Of a DNA stretch of 64,000 nucleotides, positions 51,550 through 58,881 are shown piece after piece. Location: the NCBI GenBank assembly GCA_963812085.1, contig CAWETL010000003.1:186001-250000 (forward strand). Direction: 5' to 3'. The stretch comes from SPDF01 sp963812085. Lineage in GTDB: Bacteria > Gemmatimonadota > Gemmatimonadetes > Gemmatimonadales > GWC2-71-9. The notes under the pieces were generated by a model, which did no database searches, was not told the DNA's origin, and worked only from the letters and a program-made list of their open reading frames with translations. How positions within the stretch are numbered: the stretch's first letter is position 1; every line of letters begins with the position of its first letter. A program made the translations under genes and the position numbers.

Positions 51550-52881
51550 ATGGCCGACACCACCCTCATGGACAAGATCGTGTCGCTCTGCAAGCGGCGC
51601 GGTTTCATCTTTCAGTCGTCGGAGATCTACGGCGGCCTCGGCTCCGTCTGGGACTACGGCCCCCTCGGCGTCGAGCTCAAGAAGAACGTCAAGGACCGCT
51701 GGTGGCGGGCCATGGTCCACGCCCGCGACGACATCGAGGGTCTCGACGCGGCCATCCTGATGCACCCCAAGGTCTGGGAGGCCTCGGGGCACGTCTCCGG
51801 ATTCACCGACCCGCTGGTCGACTGCAAGACCTGCAAGGCGCGCTTCCGCGCGGACAAGATCCAGGACGCCCAGTGCCCGCAGAAGCCCAGCAAGCGGCCG
51901 GGCGAGCACACCACCTGCGAGCTGACCGAGCCGCGGATGTTCAACCTCATGTTCAAGACCTTCATGGGGCCGGTGGAGGAGTCCGCGGCCGTGGTGTACC
52001 TCCGCCCCGAAACGGCGCAGGGGATCTACGTCAACTACCTCAACGTCCTCCAGGGTTCGCGGCAGAAGGTGCCCTTCGGCATTGCGCAGATCGGGAAGGC
52101 GTTCCGCAACGAGATCACGCCCGGCAACTTCATCTTCCGGACCCGCGAGTTCGAGCAGATGGAAATGCAGTTCTTCGTCAAGCCGGGCACCGACGCCGAG
52201 TGGTTCGAACACTGGCGGGAGTGGCGGATGGCCTGGCACCACGCCCTCGGCCTCAATCCCGCCAGGCTGCGCTGGCACGAACACGGCCCCGGCGAGCTGG
52301 CGCACTACGCCAAGGCGGCGTACGACATCGAGTACGAGTTTCCCTTCGGCTGGAACGAAATCGAGGGGATCCACAACCGCACCGACTTCGACCTGCAGCG
52401 GCACCAGAGCTACTCCGGCAAGAAGCTCGACTACTTCGACCAGCCCAACAACGAGCGGTTCGTCCCCTTCGTCGTCGAGACCTCGGCGGGCGCCGACCGG
52501 GTGACGCTCACCACGCTGGTGGACGCCTACCGCGAGGAGCAGGTGGAGGGGGAGACGCGCGTGGTGCTCGGCTTCCACCCCGCCATCGCCCCCGTCAAGG
52601 TCGGGGTCTTCCCGCTCGTCAAGAAGGACGGGATGCCGGAGTACGCCACCCGCCTCTATCACGAGATCAAGCAGCACGTCAACGCGTTCTACGACGACAG
52701 CGGCGCCGTGGGCCGCCGGTACCGCCGCATGGACGAGGCCGGCACGCCGTTCTGCGTCACGGTGGACGGACAGACGCTGCAGGACGGCACCGTGACGGTG
52801 CGGCACCGGGACGCGATGAACCAGGACCGCATCGCGGCGGACCAGCTCAAGGGGTGGGTGAAGGCACGGGTCGAGGGCTGA
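51550..52881 (+). CDS. glyS: Glycine--tRNA ligase (single-chain, dimeric type)
   Basis: 443 aa class II synthetase of the alpha-2 type (GlyQS-like, as in Thermus), not the alpha2-beta2 bacterial form. Motif 1 region with YGGLGSVWDYGPLGVELKKN, motif 2 FRNEITPGNFIFRTREFEQMEMQFF, and motif 3 near the end. A zinc-like cluster CKTCKARFRADKIQDAQC and later Cys residues lies in the insertion. The anticodon-binding domain holds KVGVFPLVKKDG. ATG at 51550 (MADTTLMDKIVSLCKRRGF) is preferred over earlier in-frame starts inside the promoter. Confidence 0.96.
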   Translation: MADTTLMDKIVSLCKRRGFIFQSSEIYGGLGSVWDYGPLGVELKKNVKDRWWRAMVHARDDIEGLDAAILMHPKVWEASGHVSGFTDPLVDCKTCKARFRADKIQDAQCPQKPSKRPGEHTTCELTEPRMFNLMFKTFMGPVEESAAVVYLRPETAQGIYVNYLNVLQGSRQKVPFGIAQIGKAFRNEITPGNFIFRTREFEQMEMQFFVKPGTDAEWFEHWREWRMAWHHALGLNPARLRWHEHGPGELAHYAKAAYDIEYEFPFGWNEIEGIHNRTDFDLQRHQSYSGKKLDYFDQPNNERFVPFVVETSAGADRVTLTTLVDAYREEQVEGETRVVLGFHPAIAPVKVGVFPLVKKDGMPEYATRLYHEIKQHVNAFYDDSGAVGRRYRRMDEAGTPFCVTVDGQTLQDGTVTVRHRDAMNQDRIAADQLKGWVKARVEG

Positions 52882-52897
52882 GCAGAGAGGCGGCACG

Positions 52898-54169
52898 ATG
52901 AGCGGGGACCTGCGCGAAATCGGCGGGCGGAAGCTGCGCCCCGAGAGCCTGATGATGAGCTACGGGTACGACCCGCGGCTGAGCGAGGGCGCGGTCAAGT
53001 GCCCCATCTTCCAGACCTCGACCTTCGCCTTCGAGTCGGCGGAGCAGGGCAAGGCCTTCTTCGAGTTGGCGTACGGCCTCCGGGAGCAGGGCCGCGACGA
53101 AGAGGTCGGGCTGATCTACAGCCGCCTCAACAATCCGGACCTCGAGATCCTCGAGGGCCGGCTGGCGCTCTGGGACGAAGCCGAATCCTGCGCGGTGTTC
53201 GCCAGCGGCATGGCGGCGATCACCACGTCGCTCTTGGCCTTCCTCACCCCCGGCGACGTGCTGGTCCACAGCGAGCCGCTCTACGGCGGCACCGACCATT
53301 TCATCAAGCACTTCCTCCCGCGGCTGGGCGTCATCCCGGTCGGCTTCCTGGCCGGCGTGCCGATGGCGGAACTGGCCGCGGAGCTGACCGCCCGCATCGG
53401 CGGACGGCCAGTCGCCGCGGCGCTGGTCGAAACGCCCGCCAACCCGACCAACGGGCTGGTGGACATCCGGGGCCTGAGCGACCTGGTGCACGGCATGGCC
53501 GCCCCTGGCCGCCCCGCCGTGATGATGGTGGACAACACGTTCCTCGGGCCGCTCTTCCAGCACCCGCTCCAGCACGGCGCCGACCTGGTCATCTATTCCG
53601 CCACGAAGTTCATCGGCGGGCACAGCGACGTGATCGCCGGCGCGGTCTCCGGCTCCGCGGCCGCGATGCTGCCGGTGCGCACGCTGCGGTCCTTCATGGG
53701 CACGATGGCGGGGCCGTGGAGCGGCTGGCTGCTGCTCCGGAGCCTCGAGACCCTCAAGATGCGGATGACGGCGGCGATGAAGAACGCGCGCTACGTGGCC
53801 GACTTCCTGGCCGACCATCCCAAGGTCGAGGCGGTGCACTACCTCGGCCACCTCGCCGAGAGCGACCCGATGTACCAGCTGTACCGGCGGCAGTGCGTGG
53901 CGGCGGGCTCGGTGATCTCCTTCGACGTGCGCGGCGGGCAGCCGGGGGCGTTCCGCTTCCTCAACGCCCTCCAGATGGTGAAGCTGGCGGTGAGCCTCGG
54001 CGGCACCGAGTCCCTCGCCGAACATCCGGGCTCGATGACCCACGCCGACGTGCCGCCCGCCGACCAGGCCCGCATGGGGATGACGCCGGGGATGGTGCGG
54101 CTGTCGGTGGGCGTGGAGCACTATGAGGACTTGATTGCGGACCTCGGCCAGGCGCTCGAAGCGGTCTAG
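52898..54169 (+). CDS. Cys/Met metabolism PLP-dependent enzyme (cystathionine gamma-synthase family)
   Basis: 423 aa fold-type I PLP enzyme. YSRLNNPDLEILEGRLALWDEAE, FASGMAAITTSLLAFL, EPLYGGTDHF and MVDNTFLGPLFQHPLQHGADLVIYSATKFIGGHSD are present; the Schiff-base lysine is Lys237. The C-terminal VRLSVGVEHYEDLIADL is family typical. The sequence cannot separate cystathionine gamma-synthase, gamma-lyase, methionine gamma-lyase or O-acylhomoserine sulfhydrylase; no neighbour in the methionine pathway helps. It starts 16 bp after glyS, following AGAGAGGCGGC. Confidence 0.88.
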   Translation: MSGDLREIGGRKLRPESLMMSYGYDPRLSEGAVKCPIFQTSTFAFESAEQGKAFFELAYGLREQGRDEEVGLIYSRLNNPDLEILEGRLALWDEAESCAVFASGMAAITTSLLAFLTPGDVLVHSEPLYGGTDHFIKHFLPRLGVIPVGFLAGVPMAELAAELTARIGGRPVAAALVETPANPTNGLVDIRGLSDLVHGMAAPGRPAVMMVDNTFLGPLFQHPLQHGADLVIYSATKFIGGHSDVIAGAVSGSAAAMLPVRTLRSFMGTMAGPWSGWLLLRSLETLKMRMTAAMKNARYVADFLADHPKVEAVHYLGHLAESDPMYQLYRRQCVAAGSVISFDVRGGQPGAFRFLNALQMVKLAVSLGGTESLAEHPGSMTHADVPPADQARMGMTPGMVRLSVGVEHYEDLIADLGQALEAV

Positions 54170-54203
54170 AACGGGACCGAGGATCGGGAGCGCGACCACC
54201 TGC

Positions 54204-54294
54204 TTCTGTCATTGCGAGGCCACGCAGTGGCCGAAGCAATCTGTCCCGAGATTGCTTCGTCGGCCCCTGGTGGGGCCTCCTCGCAATGACAGAA
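54204..54294. repeat. Nested palindromic repeat, REP/MITE-like (TGTCATTGCGAGG family)
   Basis: Outer arms of 16 bp (54204-54219 with 54279-54294, perfect), inner arms CGAAGCAATCT/AGATTGCTTCG (54232-54242 with 54249-54259). Two side hairpins sit between them: CCAC-GCA-GTGG (54220-54230) and GGCCCC-TGGT-GGGGCC (54262-54277). The element can fold as a four-armed cross. The TGTCATTGCGAGG end is a recurring dispersed repeat in several bacterial phyla (from memory). It ends 12 bp before the next ATG. Confidence 0.8.
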
Positions 54295-54306
54295 TCGAGG
54301 AGCGCC

Positions 54307-55008
54307 ATGCGGCTGAGTGATTTCCGATCCCTGGTCGCCCGCCTCAGCCGGGAGGTGCCCGGGGAGTTCCTCGACGGCATCTCGGAGATCACCGTCTCCC
54401 CGCGCGCCGTGCCGCATCCCACCCGCGCGGAGATCTTCACCCTCGGCCAGTGCATTCCCTTCCACGCCGGCGAGACCGGCGCCCCCGACGAAATCCAGAG
54501 CCGGGTGGTCCTCTATCACGGCTCCTTTCGCGCCCTGGCCGAGCTCGACCCCGCGTTCGACTGGCGGACCGAGGCCTGGGACACCCTGACCCACGAACTC
54601 CGGCACCACCTCGAATGGCGGGCCCGCGAGGGGGCGCTCGAGGCGTTTGACGAAGCCGCGGAGGAGAATTTCGCGCGCCTTGACGGCGAGCCCTTCGACC
54701 CCGAGTTCCACCTCGGCGGGGAGCGGGTCGCAGACGGCGTCTACCAGGTGGACGACGACTTCTTCCTCGACCGGGTCGTCCGACGGCTGCCCGCGGTCCT
54801 GGAGTTCGGCTGGCACGGGCGCCCCTACCGCGCCGCCATGCCGCCGGGCGCCACGCTGCCCGCCTTCCTCACCGTCGAAGGCGTCTCGGACCCGCCGCCG
54901 GGCGAACTGGTGGTGGTCCTCCGCCGCCGCGCCGGGTGGCGGGCCCTCTTCCGGCGGCCCGCGGCGTTCCAGGCCGCCGTGGCGGCGGAAGCGGCGGGGG
55001 GCGATTAA
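54307..55008 (+). CDS. Zincin-like metallopeptidase family protein
   Basis: 233 aa, no signal peptide. THELRHHLEW gives HExxH with His96, Glu97 and His100, then His101. Acidic stretches follow, with DEAAEENFARLDGEPFDPEF. The pattern recalls the small cytoplasmic zincins of the PF06262 type, but I am not certain of the family. The ATG at 54307 (MRLSDF) follows GAGGAGCGCC; an in-frame ATG at 54286 would run through the palindromic repeat. The repeat directly before it could influence its translation. Confidence 0.7.
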   Translation: MRLSDFRSLVARLSREVPGEFLDGISEITVSPRAVPHPTRAEIFTLGQCIPFHAGETGAPDEIQSRVVLYHGSFRALAELDPAFDWRTEAWDTLTHELRHHLEWRAREGALEAFDEAAEENFARLDGEPFDPEFHLGGERVADGVYQVDDDFFLDRVVRRLPAVLEFGWHGRPYRAAMPPGATLPAFLTVEGVSDPPPGELVVVLRRRAGWRALFRRPAAFQAAVAAEAAGGD

Positions 55009-55044
55009 CTTCCGCGGAGATTCCCAACGCGCCGGAGGGGTGTC

Positions 55045-56196
55045 ATGCGGGGCATGCTGTACGTGGGGCTCGCGCTCGCCGCCGCGCCGCTCGCGGCCCA
55101 GACGGCCGCTCCGGCGTACCGGGTGGGCGTGGTGAGCGAGTCGGGCGACATCGTGACCTGGCTCCGGCCCGAGGGAAACACCCTGGTCGTGGATCACGTG
55201 CTCCCGGTCGGGATCATGCCGGCCGACATCGACGGACCCCACAACATCACCGTCTCCCCCGACCAGAAGTGGTACTACGTGTCGATCGCGCACGGCACGC
55301 CGTACGGCAGCCTCTGGCGCTTCGACGCGACGAACGACACGGTGGCAGGGCGCGCGCCGATCGAGCTCTTTCCCACCACCATCTCCGTCACGCCCGACGG
55401 CGACTTCGCGTTCGTGGCCAACTCCGACTTCTACGGCGACCACCCGCGGACCAACTACGTCTCGGCGGTGTACACCCCCGAGATGAACACCATCACCGAG
55501 ATCGAAGCCTGCGACATGCCGCACGGCGTGAAGGTGAACCACGCGGGGACGGCGGTGTGGGTCTCCTGCATGCACAGCGACGAGATCCTGCAGATCGACG
55601 TCTCCTCGCTGGCCGTGGTCCGGCGCGCCAAGACCGGTTCCGGGATGAGCATGCCGGCCGCGGCGGCAGGCGCGCACGCCGGAATGAACCACGGCGCCCT
55701 CGTGCCGGCCCCGACCGCTCCGCAGCCCGCGGTCACCACCCCGGCGGCGCCGGTGGTGGACAACGAATGCGCGCCCACCTTCGTGAGCGTCTCGCGCGAC
55801 GACCAGACGCTCTACGTGGCCTGCAACCACAAGGGCACCCTGCAGGTGTGGGACGCGGTGGCACTCATGATGAAGGCCGAAGTGCCGACCGGCGCTGGGG
55901 CGTACAACGTGGAGCCGTCGCCCGACGGGCGAGTGGTGATCGTGACCAACAAGAAAGCCCAGAGCGTGAGCATCATCGACGCCGCCACGCTGAAGGAGCT
56001 GGCCCGGGTGGCCACGACCAAGAAGATCGTGCACGGCATCGCCTACAGCCCGGATAGCCGCTACGCCTACGTCACGCAGGAGTCGATCGGGGCCGACCCC
56101 GGGGCCGTCGACGTCGTCGACCTGACCACGCTCACCAAGGTGAGCACGACGCCGATCCCGGCGCAGCCGACCGGCATCACCATCCTCAAGCGCTGA
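55045..56196 (+). CDS. Secreted beta-propeller (YVTN-type) protein
   Basis: 383 aa. Signal peptide MRGMLYVGLALAAAPLAAQ with cleavage after AAQ or nearby. Repeated blades: HNITVSPDQKWYYVSIAHG, TTISVTPDGDFAFVANSD, VKVNHAGTAVWVSCMHSDEILQID, VSVSRDDQTLYVACNHKG, VEPSPDGRVVIVTNKKAQ, IAYSPDSRYAYVTQES. A proline/alanine/histidine-rich linker (AGAHAGMNHG) interrupts the middle. Seven-bladed propellers of this type bind ligands or partners in the periplasm. Four cysteines could form disulfides. The role is unknown. Confidence 0.82.
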   Translation: MRGMLYVGLALAAAPLAAQTAAPAYRVGVVSESGDIVTWLRPEGNTLVVDHVLPVGIMPADIDGPHNITVSPDQKWYYVSIAHGTPYGSLWRFDATNDTVAGRAPIELFPTTISVTPDGDFAFVANSDFYGDHPRTNYVSAVYTPEMNTITEIEACDMPHGVKVNHAGTAVWVSCMHSDEILQIDVSSLAVVRRAKTGSGMSMPAAAAGAHAGMNHGALVPAPTAPQPAVTTPAAPVVDNECAPTFVSVSRDDQTLYVACNHKGTLQVWDAVALMMKAEVPTGAGAYNVEPSPDGRVVIVTNKKAQSVSIIDAATLKELARVATTKKIVHGIAYSPDSRYAYVTQESIGADPGAVDVVDLTTLTKVSTTPIPAQPTGITILKR

Positions 56197-56204
56197 GCCA
56201 CACC

Positions 56205-56477
56205 ATGGTCCACGAGACGCTGACCACACTCGACGGCGCGGAGGTGATCCGCCGCGCCAAGGCCTTCTTCAGCCAGCGCGTGCCGCAGATGGCCGCGTTT
56301 CCCGAGGAGGAAGGCCCCGCGTTCCTGACGCTTCGCGGGCAGGGTGGCGAGGAGATCGCGCTGGCGGTCTTCGCCGCCGAGGGCGGCACCCGGGTCCGCG
56401 CATCCACGCTGTACTTCGACCAGGGAATCGCGCGCTTCCTGTCCACGCTGCCGGAACCGGCGGAGGTGACGGCATGA
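56205..56477 (+). CDS. Small hypothetical protein, 90 aa
   Basis: I do not recognise a family. An N-terminal helical part (GAEVIRRAKAFFSQRVPQMAAFPEEEG) is followed by beta-like strands (FLTLRGQGGEEIALAVFAAEGGTRVRASTLYF). No signal peptide. The ATG at 56205 is 8 bp after the propeller stop, and the end overlaps the ubiquitin-like gene in an ATGA, so the two are translated together. Confidence 0.65.
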   Translation: MVHETLTTLDGAEVIRRAKAFFSQRVPQMAAFPEEEGPAFLTLRGQGGEEIALAVFAAEGGTRVRASTLYFDQGIARFLSTLPEPAEVTA

Positions 56478-56734
56478 GCGGCGCGCTCCGCCTTCGGGTC
56501 ACGGTGCAGGACGCCTGGGACGCGGTGCCGCTCGAGCTCCCGGACTCGACGCCGGTCGCCGAGTTGAAGCTGCGCGCGCTCGCGATGGCGCACGTGACCG
56601 GGGATCCGGGCGGGTACGAGGTGAAGTTTCGCGGCGCGACGCTCCGGAACGAGGCCGTGACGCTGGCCGACGCGCGCGTCGTGGACAACGCGGCCCTGAT
56701 CGTGCTCCCCGTCCGCCGCCAGGCGGTTCGCTAG
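56474..56734 (+). CDS. Ubiquitin-like (beta-grasp) small protein
   Basis: 86 aa. The order strand, strand, helix, then KFRGATLRNEAVTLADARVVDNAALIVLPVRR follows ubiquitin: the R/K-x-GK/RG-x-L turn, the TLAD/TLSD stretch and the final hydrophobic strand ending in basic residues. The C-terminus is RRQAVR, without a Gly-Gly, so conjugation is not expected unless processed. Overlaps the 90-aa gene by 4 bp. No E1-, E2- or JAB-like gene lies nearby. Assignment by pattern only. Confidence 0.55.
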   Translation: MSGALRLRVTVQDAWDAVPLELPDSTPVAELKLRALAMAHVTGDPGGYEVKFRGATLRNEAVTLADARVVDNAALIVLPVRRQAVR

Positions 56735-56758
56735 CTCCCTCCTCCATCGGCGGGCTCG

Positions 56759-57655
56759 ATGGCCGTCGCCGTCTTCAGTCATCCCAGCTGCGTGCTCCAC
56801 GACCCCGGCCCCGGGCATCCCGAGGCGCCGGGGCGGCTCACGGCCGTGCTGGACGCGCTGGCCGAATTGCCCGGGGTGGATCTCTGCGTTGCGACGCCGG
56901 CGAACCCGGACACCCTCCTCTCGGTGCACCCACGGGCCCATCTCGAGATGCTCGCCGAGGCGAGCGCTGCGGGCGGGCGGCGCCTCGACGCGGATACCGT
57001 CGTCTCTCCCTCGAGCTGGGATGCCGTCCTCGGTGCCACCGGCGCGGTGCTCGAGGCGGTGGCGCGGGCGCACGGCGGCACCTCCCACGCCTTTGCCGCG
57101 GTGCGGCCGCCGGGGCACCACGCGCTGGCCGACCGGGTGATGGGCTTCTGCCTGGTGAGCAACGCCGTGGTGGCCGCCCGGCGGTTCCAGGCGCTCGGGC
57201 GCCGGCGCGTGCTGATCGTGGACTGGGACGTGCACCACGGCAACGGGACCCAGGCGCTGGTGGAGCACGACGCCGACATCCGCTTCGTGTCGCTGCACCA
57301 GTGGCCCTGGTGGCCCGGGACGGGCGCGGCGGACGAGCGGGGGGTGGGCAACATCTTCAACGTGCCGCGGCCCGCGGGCCTGGCGCCCGAGGAGTACGTG
57401 CGGGACCTCTGGCTGGCCATCGAGGCGGCGACAACGAACTGGGGTGCGGAGGCGGTGATCGTCTCGGCCGGGTTCGACGCGATGGCCGGCGATCCGCTGG
57501 GGGGATTCACGCTCGAGCCGCGGCACTACCGGATCCTGACCGAACGGCTCAGAGCGCGCCTGCCGGATGTCCCGATCGTCGGGACGCTGGAGGGCGGGTA
57601 CATCCCCGGCCGGCTGGCCAAGGGGACCGCGGCGTTCGTGGCGGCGCTCGCCTAG
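56759..57655 (+). CDS. Histone deacetylase family protein
   Basis: 298 aa arginase-deacetylase fold. HPEAPGRL at the N-terminus, RPPGHHAL (His120, His121 catalytic pair), DWDVHHGNGTQ (Asp157 and His159 as zinc ligands), and AGFDAMAGDPLGG (the third ligand Asp) are all present. In bacteria such enzymes deacetylate acetyl-CoA synthetase (AcuC), acetylpolyamines or other small molecules; the substrate is not evident. ATG at 56759, 24 bp after the ubiquitin-like gene. Confidence 0.9.
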   Translation: MAVAVFSHPSCVLHDPGPGHPEAPGRLTAVLDALAELPGVDLCVATPANPDTLLSVHPRAHLEMLAEASAAGGRRLDADTVVSPSSWDAVLGATGAVLEAVARAHGGTSHAFAAVRPPGHHALADRVMGFCLVSNAVVAARRFQALGRRRVLIVDWDVHHGNGTQALVEHDADIRFVSLHQWPWWPGTGAADERGVGNIFNVPRPAGLAPEEYVRDLWLAIEAATTNWGAEAVIVSAGFDAMAGDPLGGFTLEPRHYRILTERLRARLPDVPIVGTLEGGYIPGRLAKGTAAFVAALA

Positions 57656-57675
57656 TTCCGCCCTCAAGGGCAAAG

Positions 57676-57787
57676 ACGAGGGAGGGTCGGAAAAGAGCCG
57701 GAGAATCAGAACTTGGGAATGGAGGGTGGCGGTCGCGCCCACTCAGTCGGTTTTTCCGACCTTCCCTTTCTTCCGACCCTCCCTCGT
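57676..57787. repeat. 17-bp inverted repeat flanking 78 bp, upstream of the epimerase gene
   Basis: ACGAGGGAGGGTCGGAA (57676-57692) pairs perfectly with 57771-57787. Inside lies a small stem GTCGG-TTTTT-CCGAC (57746-57760). The TTCCGACC-type unit is repeated directly (about 57754 and 57771). No coding potential; looks like a miniature mobile repeat or a terminator complex. Confidence 0.6.
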
Positions 57788-57840
57788 TTCAGTACTTGCG
57801 GGGCGTTAACTTGCCTCTGCTCCCGTATCGACCGTGCCAT

Positions 57841-58881
57841 ATGCACCCACGAATGGACGAGTCCATGCTGCGTCTCCAGGCTGAATTCCTCGCGCTCCGC
57901 ACCAAGCATCCCTTCATCATTGCCCGCGGCGGGCAGAGCGACTACCGGACCGTCTGGGTCAAGATCACCGACGCCGACGGCACCGAAGGCTGGGGCGAGG
58001 CGGCGCCGACCAAGTTCTACGGCGAGACCGCCGAGACGGTCACCGAGACGCTCGAGGTCTACGCGCAGCACCTGGGCGACGACCCCTTCGACCTCGAGGG
58101 AATCGACCGCCGCATGGAAACGGCGCTCAAGGGCAACCCCTCCGCGCGCGCCGCCATCAGCGCCGCCTTGCACGACCTGGTGGGCAAGCGGCTCGGCGTG
58201 CCGGTGTACAAACTCTGGGGGCTCGATCCCGCCAAGGCGCCGATGTCCACCTTCACCATCGGCATCGACACCGCCGAGCGGATCCGGATGAAGGTGCACG
58301 AGGCCGCCGAGTATCCGATCCTGAAGGTCAAGCTCGGCAGCGACCGGGACCTCGAAATCCTGCGGACCATCCGCGACGCCACCGACCGCGAGCTCCGGGT
58401 GGACGCCAACGCCGGCTGGACCGTCAAGCACACGCTGCGGATGCTGCCGATACTGGAGGAGTTCGGCGTGACGGTGCTGGAACAGCCGCTGGTGCCGACC
58501 GACCTCGAGGGGTTGGGGGTCATCCGCCGGGCCGCGACCATCCCGCTCATCGCCGACGAATCCTGCCGGACCGTGGCCGACATCCCCGCGCTGGTGGGGC
58601 AGGTGGACGGCATCAACATCAAGCTGGCCAAGTGCGGGAGCCTCCGCGAGGCCATCCGGATGATCGCCGTGGCGCGCGCCCACCACCTGATGGTGATGGT
58701 CGGCTGCATGATCGAGAGCTCGCTGGCCATCACGGCGGCCGCGCACTTCACGCCGCTGGTGGACATCGTGGACCTCGACGGAGGCGCCCTGCTCGCGTTC
58801 GATCCCTTCGTCGGCGCCACCATCGCGGGCGGCCAGGTGCGCCTGCCCACCGGTCCGGGACTCGGCGTCACGCCGCGATGA
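57841..58881 (+). CDS. Dipeptide epimerase (L-Ala-D/L-Glu type), enolase superfamily
   Basis: 346 aa, muconate-lactonizing subgroup. The acid/base pair is KVKLG (second Lys) and IKLAKCG; metal ligands are the Asp in VDANAG, Glu in LEQPL and Asp in IADES. DLDGGALLAFDP near the end matches L-Ala-D/L-Glu epimerases, which recycle murein peptides. A general dipeptide epimerase is the safer call. The first ATG (57841) is used; ATGs at 57853 and 57865 are alternatives. The stop overlaps the priA ATG. Confidence 0.88.
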   Translation: MHPRMDESMLRLQAEFLALRTKHPFIIARGGQSDYRTVWVKITDADGTEGWGEAAPTKFYGETAETVTETLEVYAQHLGDDPFDLEGIDRRMETALKGNPSARAAISAALHDLVGKRLGVPVYKLWGLDPAKAPMSTFTIGIDTAERIRMKVHEAAEYPILKVKLGSDRDLEILRTIRDATDRELRVDANAGWTVKHTLRMLPILEEFGVTVLEQPLVPTDLEGLGVIRRAATIPLIADESCRTVADIPALVGQVDGINIKLAKCGSLREAIRMIAVARAHHLMVMVGCMIESSLAITAAAHFTPLVDIVDLDGGALLAFDPFVGATIAGGQVRLPTGPGLGVTPR

